From an uncultured Roseburia sp. (GTDB lineage: Bacteria; Bacillota; Clostridia; Lachnospirales; Lachnospiraceae): a DNA stretch of 59,752 nucleotides. The DNA is taken from NCBI GenBank assembly GCA_910587865.1, contig CAJUNX010000024.1, positions 1 to 59,752 on the forward strand, written 5' to 3'. Below, one piece after another: positions 52,701 to 59,752 of this stretch. Each line of letters opens with the position of its first letter. Position 1 is the stretch's first letter. Position numbers and translations under genes: made by a program. The notes beneath the pieces are model-generated. The model did no database searches, was not told the origin of the DNA, and saw nothing but the letters and a program-made list of their open reading frames with translations.

Positions 52701-53526
52701 TCCTGACGGACGCTCCCGCGGTGCCGCTCTCCTCCGGTATCCGCGTATCCGCCCCTGTGACGCCGCCCTCCCCCGGGGTCTTTTCCCCCGTCTCCGCGGC
52801 AATCTCTGTGCCCTCCGGCAGAAATCCGCCCACAACCCGGTAGAACGGCGTCTCCGTAAAATTGCGGATCTCCCGCTCCCGGATTACCACCATGCCCAGC
52901 ACACAGGTCATCACACGCCCGACGGCGATCGCCGTGTAGCTCTTCGTGCCCGCGGCGTCGTTTAACAGCTTCCCGTACCGGACCGACATCACGCGCGAGA
53001 AATTGATTCCCATCGCATAATCCTCGATCGTGCGCATCACACCGGACCGCGCGAGATTGTCATACTCCGACATCTCCTTCGCCTCCCGGATTCCGCGCAG
53101 GATCTCCTCCTCGGTCTGAGAATCAATCCACACCCGAAGCTCCCGCATCCCGCTCCGCACGCCGCCGAACTTCCGGATATTTTCCTCGATCGTCTGCCCT
53201 TCCTTCCCGGCGTCCCCCGCCCAGTAGACCGTATCAATGTCCTCTCTCTGCAGCATCCCGTGCACGATGTCATACTGTCTGCTGACCGAGGGGATCACAT
53301 GATATTTATATTCTTCCGGCAAAAAAGGCAGATCCTCAAGTCTCCACCTTTTGTACCGCACATCATATTCTTCCGGATACACCATCTCCACCAGGTGACC
53401 CACACACCAGGTAATGACATAGGTATCGTTTTCTATGTAACCGTCACGCCGCCCGGACACGCCGAGAATCTTTGCAAATTCCTGTGCCACACTCGGCTTC
53501 TCCGTGATAATCAATGACTTTGCCAA
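49696..53526 (-). CDS. topB: DNA topoisomerase III with five C-terminal zinc-ribbon repeats
   Basis: About 1276 residues, far longer than the usual ~700. The N-terminal Toprim domain (SLIITEKPSVAQEFAKILG, DTVYWAGDAGKEGQTIEEN) and catalytic part (active-site Tyr in KKFTTYPRTDARVLS near 412, IGTSATRAEIIKKL) define a type IA topoisomerase that decatenates single-stranded regions. A ~75-residue Ala/Gly/Glu-rich insert lies at about 237-310. From ~755 to 1225 are five copies of a CPxCGGxIVKTxFGYGC...FSIGKIAG unit. The start is TTG 53526, five bases after GGAGG. Confidence 0.92.
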   Translation of the reverse strand: MAKSLIITEKPSVAQEFAKILGVSGRRDGYIENDTYVITWCVGHLVEMVYPEEYDVRYKRWRLEDLPFLPEEYKYHVIPSVSRQYDIVHGMLQREDIDTVYWAGDAGKEGQTIEENIRKFGGVRSGMRELRVWIDSQTEEEILRGIREAKEMSEYDNLARSGVMRTIEDYAMGINFSRVMSVRYGKLLNDAAGTKSYTAIAVGRVMTCVLGMVVIREREIRNFTETPFYRVVGGFLPEGTEIAAETGEKTPGEGGVTGADTRIPEESGTAGASVRKEAAESAGAAGSAGNEPGESAEGPAGNSPGESAEGAGITPGSIIAEWKAVSGSKYYESPFLYKENGFKKRESAKKLIGELTGQAAVVEALERSVQKKRAPLLFNLAELQAECAKRFKISPDETLAAAQELYEKKFTTYPRTDARVLSTAVAKEIGKNVSRLKGYEPVKAFVQRIMEEGIYKKISRTQYTDDSKVTDHYAIIPTGQVGNLSSLSSLQRSVYDLIVRRFLSIFYPPAEYDSVRLTVAVAGEKLSASAKALKSPGYLEIAGIPRRPGEKGDAAPENRGEGDGSSEAENAALLRYAACLKKGDGLTVCGYGIREGKTSPPKRYTSGSMVLAMENAGQLIEEEELREQIKGSGIGTSATRAEIIKKLIRIGYLHLNKKTQVLTPESLGEMIFEVVSMTVPALLNPKMTASWEKGLDGITRGTVIMEDYRKKLEAFIRKETVAMIEQDLTGAVAEKIRPFVGKGAKGIAAKHAIDAVCPACGGTMETTPFGYGCSNYKRDGSGCRFSIGQIAGRDLSEEEAVALLREGHTEVLSGFVSKSKKKFSASLCIQKDAEGKVNVGFDFSKNEPEILDGVGCPDCGDPIVHTAYGYSCLRHKNQPDACSFSIGKIAGKELNAAQVTALLTEKRTPTIRGFSSKAGKKFDACLVLEPDENGKHDVKFDFEHVEAKKIKDVSCPVCGGDIVKTPFGFGCANYVKDDPQSCRFSIGKIAEKPLTETNVKELLRDGRTSTMRGFSSKNGKKFDARVALARDEAGKVTGLKFDFTDLEAKKLKDAVCPVCGGDIVKTLFGYGCANYAKDNPGSCRFSIGKIAGVTLKETQVKELLLRGKTETIDGFVAKTGMMFSAPLKLSGGQVVFDFPERPKPVETNVSCPKCGEKLQRGQWYYECKCGFKISHTVAKTELSETVMQELLGTGRTQERVSGFVSKAGNTFDAYLSFDGEKISFGFDRPGDGGRAPGEVTAEGERPPQNEAQSPEEAAGKEMPEEEGGGAGDDGQQ

Positions 53527-53550
53527 ACTTACCTCCACATCCGTACTGAT

Positions 53551-54915
53551 TTATAACTCATTCATATCCACCAGGATAAAGCGCGGATCCTTCTCCGCCA
53601 TCTGTGTCACCGCGGCGTCAAACCCCTTTGCGGAGAACAGAAAATAATATTCTGCTTTAATTCTTGCCTTCTGCATGCTCGCAAAGAGCGTCTCACACAT
53701 CCCCATCGAAAGCACAGGCTTCTCCCAGTTGCAGAGGCCGACCATGTTCTGGCGAATCTCATTCTGGGCGATGATATCGATATTGCCCTCTTTCCCGACC
53801 CAGGTTCCCATCTTTGCAATCCGAAGCGGCAGCCTGCCGACCAGACCGAGCAGCCCCAAATACTCCATACACACCTCGATGAAGTAACGGTTTAAATACG
53901 CGTCCAGCCCTGGCGCAATGTAGCGGTCATAAAACTCCTCCGCGGAAAGCAGATACATCTTTGACAGATGCGGATAGATAAAATGAAACCAGAAATTCAC
54001 ATAATTATCCCGGATCCGGTAAACGCCCTTCTTCGCATTCTCCCATCCGCCGGTCTCAAACGAAACCACCTTCTGTACGATGTCAAACGCGGCCAGGTTC
54101 TTCATATAAACGCTGATCTTCGCGCGGGAAAATCCGGTTTTTATAAAAAGATCATTTAATTTATCATATCCCTGCGCAATCTGTGCGAGGATCGTCTCAT
54201 AGACGGACAGTTCCCGAAGGCTTGCCCCGATCAGATCCTCCGCCGCCCCGTACAGATATCCGTTCGGCGATAAGATCTGCCGGCAGATGTTCGTCCGTAT
54301 ATCCGCTTTCGGATTCCAGCGGTTGATATATCCCGGCACCCCGCCGATGATCCCGTAAACCTTGATACACTCGGCGACCGGATATTCCGGCAGCGCACGC
54401 ACGACCTCAAGGAAATTCAGATTTGAAAGCTTGATGCGCCGTGCGATCTTCTTCTGAGCCGCCTCGCCGATGCAGCCGGAAAGCTCCCTCTCCACCCATG
54501 CCACCGCCGAGCTGCACAAAAGAATCATCACCGGCCCCGGATACAGCCGCTTCGCGCGGAGTTTTAACAGCGCCTCAAAAAAACCGGGATCCCGCTTCAC
54601 AATATACTGGAACTCGTCAATGACGACGACAAGCTTCGACGGATCTCCGCTTTTCACGCGGTTAAAATATTCCTCATAAGTATATTTCTGCAGATGAACC
54701 TCGTACTGTGCCGCAATCTCCTGCCCCATCTGCATCCGCTGTTCATCCGGCGACACCTGTCTCGCACGGTAATAAAAATACTTCTTCTTCTGAAGAAACG
54801 TGCGCAGCAGAAGCTCTTTCTCGGAATCCGCCCGCCCGTAGAGCACATGGATCTGATTCCCGGCCTGCCCATATTCCTTTTCAAGCTCCTTTACGATCTG
54901 TGATTTTACAACCAT
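53551..54915 (-). CDS. Archaeal-type AAA ATPase with DUF234, degenerate P-loop
   Basis: A 454-residue protein. The Walker A position reads VLYGRADSEKELLLRTFL, where GxxxxGKT is usual, whereas Walker B is intact (KLVVVIDEFQYIV). The middle has a winged-helix part (FIKTGFSRAKISVYMKNL) and the end a DUF234/nuclease-like domain (GNIDIIAQNEIRQNMVGLCNW). Such proteins are common and poorly understood. It is 24 bp upstream of topB and has its own promoter; ATPase activity is doubtful. Confidence 0.82.
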   Translation of the reverse strand: MVVKSQIVKELEKEYGQAGNQIHVLYGRADSEKELLLRTFLQKKKYFYYRARQVSPDEQRMQMGQEIAAQYEVHLQKYTYEEYFNRVKSGDPSKLVVVIDEFQYIVKRDPGFFEALLKLRAKRLYPGPVMILLCSSAVAWVERELSGCIGEAAQKKIARRIKLSNLNFLEVVRALPEYPVAECIKVYGIIGGVPGYINRWNPKADIRTNICRQILSPNGYLYGAAEDLIGASLRELSVYETILAQIAQGYDKLNDLFIKTGFSRAKISVYMKNLAAFDIVQKVVSFETGGWENAKKGVYRIRDNYVNFWFHFIYPHLSKMYLLSAEEFYDRYIAPGLDAYLNRYFIEVCMEYLGLLGLVGRLPLRIAKMGTWVGKEGNIDIIAQNEIRQNMVGLCNWEKPVLSMGMCETLFASMQKARIKAEYYFLFSAKGFDAAVTQMAEKDPRFILVDMNEL

Positions 54916-54963
54916 ATTGAATTCTCCCCCCGGACACGTCAGTGCTGCAGTACGTAAGAAACC

Positions 54964-55011
54964 ATATCACTGATATTAAAATAATTATATCATTTTTTAA
55001 TTTTATTACAA
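54964..55011 (-). promoter_or_regulatory. Promoter of the ATPase/topB unit with overlapping palindrome
   Basis: TTGTAA (55006-55011) and TATAAT (54984-54989), 16-bp spacer, minus strand. ATATCA-C-TGATAT (54964-54976), a perfect 13-bp palindrome, sits at about +10 and may be an operator. Confidence 0.6.
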
Positions 55012-55051
55012 CAGGAGATTTTCGATTGTTGTCATTTCTCTCACTCTGCCG

Positions 55052-55127
55052 TCAGAAAAGCTCGTCCAAAAGAAGATAGAGATCACGTTTTGGCAATCTG
55101 TTTTTTTATGTTGTCAGGCATCTTCAT
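55052..55127 (-). other. Possible short ORF, frameshifted at an A4 run
   Basis: GGGAGGAACAG precedes ATG 55127. The frame gives MKMPDNIKKQIAKT and stops at 55083. If one A of AAAA is removed, the reading becomes ...IAKRDLYLLLDELF and stops at 55052. The strong ribosome binding site and protein-like sequence in both halves hint at a small, damaged gene; it could equally be chance. Confidence 0.3.
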
Positions 55128-55174
55128 CTGTTCCTCCCGGTTCCGGCCGTCCGCAGGACCGCCTTTTTCCTGTA

Positions 55175-55206
55175 CGAAAAAAACCGCCCTTTCTATCAAG
55201 AGCGGC
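55175..55206 (-). terminator. asd terminator
   Basis: On the minus strand, just after the asd stop, GCCGCTCTT pairs with AAGGGCGGT (wobbles included) and is followed by seven T. Confidence 0.8.
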
Positions 55207-55213
55207 ATTCCCG

Positions 55214-56305
55214 TTATTTTTTTGTGATATAGCCCTGTGCCTTTAAAAGCTCCGCACATAACACCGCGCCGCCTGCCGCGCCGCGCACCGTGTTGTGCGA
55301 CAGACCGACAAACTTCCAGTCGTAGACCGTATCCTCGCGCAGCCGTCCGACCGAGACGCCCATCCCGTTCTCATAGTCGACATCCTGCGTGATCTGCGGC
55401 CGGTTCTCCTCCTCCATGTAGCGGATGAACTGCTTCGGCGCACTCGGGAGGTTTAACTCCTGCGGAACGCCGCTGTACGTCTGCAGCGCTTCCACCAGCT
55501 GCTCTTTCGTCGGATTCTTCCGGAACTTCACGAACACTGCCGCCGTGTGTCCGTTTAGCACCGGCACGCGGATGCACTGGCAGGTAATCACCGGAGCCTC
55601 CGCCGAAACGATCTGCTTTTTCTCAGGATCGATATGTCCCCAGATCCGAAGCGGCTCCTTCTCGGACTTCTCCTCCTCGCCGCCGATATACGGAATGATG
55701 TTCCCGACCATCTCGGGCCAGTCCGCAAACGTCTTCCCCGCGCCGGAGATCGCCTGATAGGTCGTCGCGACCACCTCGTACGGCTCATATTCCATCCATG
55801 CGCTTAAAACCGGCGCATAGGACTGAATCGAACAATTCGGCTTGACCGCGACAAACCCGCGGCTCGTGCCGAGCCGCTCCCTCTGATAGCGGATAATCTC
55901 TGCGTGCTCCGGATTGATCTCCGGGATCATCATCGGCACATCCGGCGTCCAGCGGTGCGCGCTGTTGTTGGAAACGACAGGTGTCTCCGTCTTCGCGTAG
56001 TCCTCCTCGATCTTTTTGATCTCTTCCTTTGTCATGTCAACCGCGGAAAAAACAAAATCAACCTCCGAAGCCACCTGCTCCACCTCGTTGACATTTTTCA
56101 CCACAAGCTTTTTTACCGCTTCCGGCATCGGCGTATCCATCTTCCACCGGCCGCCGACCGCCTCCTCATAGGTCCTGCCGGCGCTGCGCGGACTCGCCGC
56201 AACCGTCGTGACCTCAAACCACGGATGATTCTCGAGAAGTGCAATAAATCTCTGGCCTACCATGCCGGTAGCGCCAAGAATACCGACCTTTAATCTTTCA
56301 CTCAT
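55214..56305 (-). CDS. asd: Aspartate-semialdehyde dehydrogenase
   Basis: A 363-residue NADPH enzyme of the lysine/threonine/methionine and diaminopimelate pathways. KVGILGATGMVGQRFI is the nucleotide-binding motif, and KPNCSIQ contains the catalytic Cys. The sequence type (GGRWKMDTPMPE, long central region) is the archaeal/fungal-like class. Its promoter lies 140 bp upstream. With the DapF-like gene it is one of two diaminopimelate-pathway genes in the window. Confidence 0.95.
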   Translation of the reverse strand: MSERLKVGILGATGMVGQRFIALLENHPWFEVTTVAASPRSAGRTYEEAVGGRWKMDTPMPEAVKKLVVKNVNEVEQVASEVDFVFSAVDMTKEEIKKIEEDYAKTETPVVSNNSAHRWTPDVPMMIPEINPEHAEIIRYQRERLGTSRGFVAVKPNCSIQSYAPVLSAWMEYEPYEVVATTYQAISGAGKTFADWPEMVGNIIPYIGGEEEKSEKEPLRIWGHIDPEKKQIVSAEAPVITCQCIRVPVLNGHTAAVFVKFRKNPTKEQLVEALQTYSGVPQELNLPSAPKQFIRYMEEENRPQITQDVDYENGMGVSVGRLREDTVYDWKFVGLSHNTVRGAAGGAVLCAELLKAQGYITKK

Positions 56306-56447
56306 CTTTCCTGCTCTCCCTGTTCCATTTTATGTGCCGCAGCCTGTCTTCGTTCCACGCTTCACGTCATATGGAACCGCACGGACTGCTGCCGTAAACC
56401 GCCCGGCCCTTGTCCGTCCTGCGCAAACACATGTCTTTTACCAAATA

Positions 56448-56476
56448 ATCATATGACATTTTACACAAAAAATCAA
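56448..56476 (-). promoter_or_regulatory. asd promoter
   Basis: TTGATT (56471-56476) and TATGAT (56448-56453), 17-bp spacer, minus strand. The leader of ~135 nt contains a GTTCCA/TGGAAC hairpin but no recognisable lysine riboswitch. Confidence 0.6.
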
Positions 56477-56527
56477 TGTCGCTTCTATACAATATTTCTG
56501 ATTTTTGGGGGCATTCTTACCACATGT

Positions 56528-57958
56528 CTACAAAATTTGCGGTTGTCCGCCGTCTCCCCGGCGTGAAACGGAAATCGCCGGATGATGCTTCAGATAGTCC
56601 CGCTCCGCCGCGATCACCGCCTCCATCGCTTCTTTTCCCGGCGCGCCGATCGTCAGACGCTTATTCACACAGGTCTCCATCGAAACCGCCTCATAGAGAT
56701 CCTGGTCAAACACCGGGCTGATCGCCTTTAACTCCGCAAGGCTCATCTCATCAATCGCGATGCCCTTTTCAATGCAGAAAAGCACAATCCGCCCCACAAT
56801 CCCGTGTGCGTCGCGGAAGGGCACGCCGTGATTTACCAGGTAATCCGCCGCGTCCGTCGCATTGGTAAATCCCAGCGCCGCCGATGCCCGCATCCGGTCC
56901 TTCCGAAAGGTGATCGTCGAGAGCATCCCGTCAAACAGCGCGATACAGCGCTTTACCGTATCCATCGCGTCAAACGCCAGCTCCTTATCCTCCTGCATAT
57001 CCTTATTATAGGCAAGCGGAATCCCCTTCATCGTCACAAGCAGCGACATCAGCGCCCCGTAGACGCGCCCGGTCTTTCCCCGCACAAGCTCCGCGATATC
57101 CGGGTTCTTTTTCTGCGGCATGATGCTGCTCCCGGTGCTGAACGCATCATCAATCTCCACAAACTGATATTCATTTGAATTCCAGATGATGATTTCCTCC
57201 GAAAAACGGCTTAAATGCATCATGATCGTCGCGCAGGCCGATAGAAATTCGATCAGATAATCCCGGTCGGAAACACCGTCCATGCTGTTTAGCGTGGGCC
57301 CGTAAAATCCGAGCAGCTCCGCCGTGTACTGCCTGTCCAGCGGATATGTCGTCCCCGCAAGCGCGCCGGAGCCGAGCGGACAGTAATTCATACGTTCGCA
57401 GATGTCGGAAAGTCTCTGCCGGTCCCGCTTAAACATCTCAAAATACGCCCCCATGTGGTGGGCGAGCGTCACGGGCTGCGCCTTCTGCAGATGGGTAAAC
57501 CCGGGCATGATCGTCTCCGTGTGCGCCTCCATGATTGCAAGGATCGTGGTGAGAAGCCCCTTTAACAGTGCATCCGTCTCCGCAACCTCCTGCCGGCAGT
57601 AAAGCCGCATGTCAAGCGCCACCTGGTCATTGCGGCTGCGCCCGGTATGCAGCTTCTTTCCGGTATCCCCGAGCCTTTTAATCAGATTTGCCTCCACAAA
57701 ACTATGGATGTCTTCGTATTCCGGCGTGATCTCCAGACGTCCCTCCTCCACATCGGCTGAAATCTCACCCAGGCAGGCCACGATCGCATCCGTCTCCTGC
57801 TCTGTCAGAATGCCCTGTTTTCCCAGCATTTTCACATGGGCCACACTTCCCTCAATGTCCTGCCGGTACAGGCGTTTGTCAAAGGTAATCGATGCGTTAA
57901 ATTCATACACCATCTGATCCGTCTCTCCCGTGAAACGTCCTCCCCACAACTGTGCCAT
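56528..57958 (-). CDS. argH: Argininosuccinate lyase
   Basis: A 476-residue member of the fumarase/aspartase superfamily, releasing arginine and fumarate. WGGRFTGETDQMVYEFNASI starts the protein, HTGRSRNDQVALDMRLY is the substrate site, and GSSIMPQKKNPDIAE is the catalytic signature loop. The C-terminus carries a short variable extension (SVSRRGDGGQPQIL). No terminator was seen before the asd promoter, and no argG in the window. Confidence 0.97.
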   Translation of the reverse strand: MAQLWGGRFTGETDQMVYEFNASITFDKRLYRQDIEGSVAHVKMLGKQGILTEQETDAIVACLGEISADVEEGRLEITPEYEDIHSFVEANLIKRLGDTGKKLHTGRSRNDQVALDMRLYCRQEVAETDALLKGLLTTILAIMEAHTETIMPGFTHLQKAQPVTLAHHMGAYFEMFKRDRQRLSDICERMNYCPLGSGALAGTTYPLDRQYTAELLGFYGPTLNSMDGVSDRDYLIEFLSACATIMMHLSRFSEEIIIWNSNEYQFVEIDDAFSTGSSIMPQKKNPDIAELVRGKTGRVYGALMSLLVTMKGIPLAYNKDMQEDKELAFDAMDTVKRCIALFDGMLSTITFRKDRMRASAALGFTNATDAADYLVNHGVPFRDAHGIVGRIVLFCIEKGIAIDEMSLAELKAISPVFDQDLYEAVSMETCVNKRLTIGAPGKEAMEAVIAAERDYLKHHPAISVSRRGDGGQPQIL

Positions 57959-58020
57959 ATCTGAATTCCTCTCTTTCTCTGTGTGTTCTGCAGCCGTATC
58001 TTTCCTCTCTGCCCGGCCGG

Positions 58021-58692
58021 TCAGATCTCTTGTCGCCCTGCCGCCTCACCGGCTCTGGTTTTCCGGGCTTCTTCCCGCTCCCGCATCGAGAACACGCAGC
58101 CGCAGTAGTCCTGCCGGTAGAGCCCGTATTCTGCCGAGAGCTCCACTGAGCGTTTGTATCCGTTTTTCTTTTTAAAATCCGAATTCAGGTAGCAGACGCC
58201 GTATTCCTCCGCTACCCGTTCCCCGATCGCATTGAGTGCCTCCGCATTTTTTAAAGGGCTGATTGTAAGCGTCGTCGTCACATAATCCATCTTAAGCTCC
58301 GCCGCAAGCTCCGCTGCCCCCCGAAGCCGCAGCTCATAGCAGCGGAAACACCGTTCTCCTCCTTCACGCTCCCCCTCAAAGCCACGCACCGTCTCATAGA
58401 AGCGCTCCTTGTCATAAGGTCCGACGACGCATTTCACCGGATGTTTTACGGGAAGCCGTTCGATGAAGCGGCGCTGTTCCTCCGCGCGTTTCGCAAACTC
58501 TTCCCCAGGGCAGATATTGGGATTGTAGTAAAATACGGTAATGTGAAAATATTCCGAGAGATATTCCAGACAATAGGAACTGCAGGGCGCGCAGCAGCTG
58601 TGCAGAAGAAGTGACGGCACATTTTGCTCCGCCTGCTCCCGCGCAATCACCGCCTCCATCTTTTTCTGATAATTCTGCCTGATCCCTGCCAT
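58021..58692 (-). CDS. queH: Epoxyqueuosine reductase QueH
   Basis: A 223-residue protein of the DUF208 family, which performs the last step of queuosine synthesis in tRNA, using an Fe-S cluster and paired cysteines. Conserved pieces: LLLHSCCAPCSSYCLEYL, YYNPNICPGEEFAKR, GGERCFRCYELRL and QDYCGCVFSM. Located 62 bp downstream of argH on the same strand as the surrounding genes. Assignment rests on all four Cys motifs. Confidence 0.9.
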   Translation of the reverse strand: MAGIRQNYQKKMEAVIAREQAEQNVPSLLLHSCCAPCSSYCLEYLSEYFHITVFYYNPNICPGEEFAKRAEEQRRFIERLPVKHPVKCVVGPYDKERFYETVRGFEGEREGGERCFRCYELRLRGAAELAAELKMDYVTTTLTISPLKNAEALNAIGERVAEEYGVCYLNSDFKKKNGYKRSVELSAEYGLYRQDYCGCVFSMREREEARKTRAGEAAGRQEI

Positions 58693-58762
58693 CCCGTCGC
58701 TCTCCCATCCCGATATTTTCTGCCGGCTGCCTTAAAAAATTCTCATTCACGCCGACCCCGCA

Positions 58763-59752
58763 TCACACTTCTGACGCCTCCGCATCACAAATCCCGCTGC
58801 GTGAAAGCGCCAAAATCGACTCCGCACGACATCGCCAGGTGTGATGCGCCTCAAATTCCCGGTATGCCCGCAGGGCGATCTCCCCGCGGAGCACCGGATC
58901 CCCGATCAGCCGCTCCGCCGCCTCCGCTGCCGTATCCAGGTCGGTCAGCGAATAAAACATCAGCTCATTCCCGTCTGTAAACTGCCTTTCCAGGTACGGA
59001 TTTTTTTCCGTAAGCACGACGGCTCCGTTTGCCATTCCGGCGGGAATGCGGTCGTGCATACCGCGGTTGAAGATCGGCGCGACATTTAAAAGCACATGAG
59101 CCCGCGCGATGCGCTCAAACGAAAGCCCGAATACCACTTCCGGCTCACGTTTTAACCACCGCTCTCCCGGATGGCGGTACTTTTCCCAGCCCGATCCCAT
59201 CACCGTCACCGGGATCTTCTGTGCGAGCAGCCGGTCCGTCACCTGTTTCCTGAAATAATTCCGGATATAGGCATCCACGGCATACATGGCATTCATAAAC
59301 AGTGCAAACTCCTCCGCGGAAAGCTCCAGCCCCTCCGTGCGCAGGTACTGCGCAAACGCTTCCTCCATCGGAAGCAGGGGATCCGCCACCCGCATCTCCA
59401 CCAGCTGCTTCATCACCGAGCGAAGCGGCTCCGGCGCTGCCTGCACCACTTTATATACCTCGTTCGGATCGTCATACGTCGCCGTAAATAAAATCCGGCA
59501 CTCCGCGTCTTTCTGCAGACCCGGCAGCACCGTATCACTGCACGCACTTCCCGGGCTTAACTTCATCGGCGAGCCCGGCAGTTTCCCCGATCCCGGCTCC
59601 TTCGCCGCGCCGGGCGGCTGTTTCCCCGATCCCGGCTCCTTCGCCGCGCCGGGCGGCTGCTTCCCCGATCCCGGCTCCTTCGTCGCGCCGGGCGGCTGTT
59701 TCCCCGATCCCGGCTCCTTCGCCGCGCCGGGCGGCTGTTTCCCCGATCCCGG
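58763..59752 (-). CDS. Glycosyltransferase-family protein, 5' end beyond the window
   Basis: The C-terminal 268 residues resemble the C-terminal half of CgeB/DUF3880-type glycosyltransferases: VMGSGWEKYRHPGERW, LLNVAPIFNRGMHDRIPAGMANGAVVLTE and YREFEAHHTWRCRAESIL. The frame does not start at the Met near 59566: it stays open through the 39-bp tandem repeats to the window edge, where each copy encodes 13 residues (PPGAAKEPGSGKQ). The protein is therefore probably longer, with a repetitive linker before this domain. Confidence 0.75.
   Translation of the reverse strand, partial: PGSGKQPPGAAKEPGSGKQPPGATKEPGSGKQPPGAAKEPGSGKQPPGAAKEPGSGKLPGSPMKLSPGSACSDTVLPGLQKDAECRILFTATYDDPNEVYKVVQAAPEPLRSVMKQLVEMRVADPLLPMEEAFAQYLRTEGLELSAEEFALFMNAMYAVDAYIRNYFRKQVTDRLLAQKIPVTVMGSGWEKYRHPGERWLKREPEVVFGLSFERIARAHVLLNVAPIFNRGMHDRIPAGMANGAVVLTEKNPYLERQFTDGNELMFYSLTDLDTAAEAAERLIGDPVLRGEIALRAYREFEAHHTWRCRAESILALSRSGICDAEASEV
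59582..59752. repeat. 39-bp tandem repeat, over four copies, in frame
   Basis: Copies begin at 59582, 59621, 59660 and 59699 with an exact 39-bp period; the array runs off the window. The period is a multiple of three and the minus-strand frame is continuous with the glycosyltransferase gene. Confidence 0.9.

Noticed and set aside
56306..56440. Lysine riboswitch before asd
   Set aside because: The leader is short, lacks the conserved L-box core and has no terminator or sequestering hairpin that I can see.

Overview
The window looks like chromosomal DNA of a G+C-rich, endospore-forming member of the Clostridia, most likely a Lachnospiraceae-type gut anaerobe. The grounds are the sporulation genes (sigE, spoIIGA, sigG, a SpoVD-like PBP, a Spo0E-like peptide), a division cluster lacking ftsA, a GGGtGRT/iron-sulfur scaffold pair, and small Cys-rich DUF1540 and DUF3795 proteins. 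No rRNA, tRNA, phage, complete insertion sequence or CRISPR array was seen. Most genes are on the minus strand.

Layout. 1-1.7 kb: remnant of a YbhN-like membrane protein, a DapF-family protein whose two catalytic cysteines are serines, and a small charged protein followed by three tandem terminators. 1.9-6.6 kb: sigG (plus strand) runs stop-to-stop into a beta-CASP metallo-hydrolase; then sigE and spoIIGA behind a Spo0A-type promoter with a long spacer. 6.6-19.2 kb: a reduced dcw cluster, transcribed mraZ-rsmH-ftsL-pbp-spoVD-mraY-murD-ftsW-ftsQ, with ftsZ on its own promoter; an MraZ operator of five boxes lies at the head. 19.2-27.7 kb: spo0E-like, phospholipase-like, DUF1540, a threonine T-box controlling a small membrane protein plus thrS, methyltransferase, SEC-C protein, a plus-strand pair of small genes (one broken by UGA), HAD phosphatase and purA. 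27.8-34 kb: divergent lysR/MATE pair, a hairpin MITE, a FecR-type lipoprotein, DUF3795, DegV and Nudix proteins.

34.3-44.9 kb is the accessory heart of the window: a Gram-positive carbohydrate-use operon transcribed as solute-binding protein, two permeases, YesM-type kinase, YesN-type regulator, carboxylesterase and GH2 glycosidase. Direct repeats 21 bp apart in front of it suit an AraC-type regulator. A ~92-bp structured leader including the ribosome binding site occurs twice, before the binding protein and before the first permease; a second MITE copy abuts the inner one. 45-46.2 kb: a membrane protein gene with an apparent poly-C frameshift. 46.4-59.75 kb: GGGtGRT protein and Fe-S scaffold, beta-helix transferase, GNAT, a very long topoisomerase III, a DUF234-type ATPase with a degenerate P-loop, asd, argH, queH and a 5'-truncated glycosyltransferase with in-frame 39-bp repeats.

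Two themes recur. Many gaps carry unrelated short tandem repeats (35, 51, 61, 87 and 120 bp units). Several genes show one-base or one-codon lesions near their 5' ends (spoIIGA, the 45 kb membrane protein, the FecR lipoprotein, the 25.3 kb small gene), which could be real decay, phase variation or sequence error; this cannot be decided from the sequence alone.
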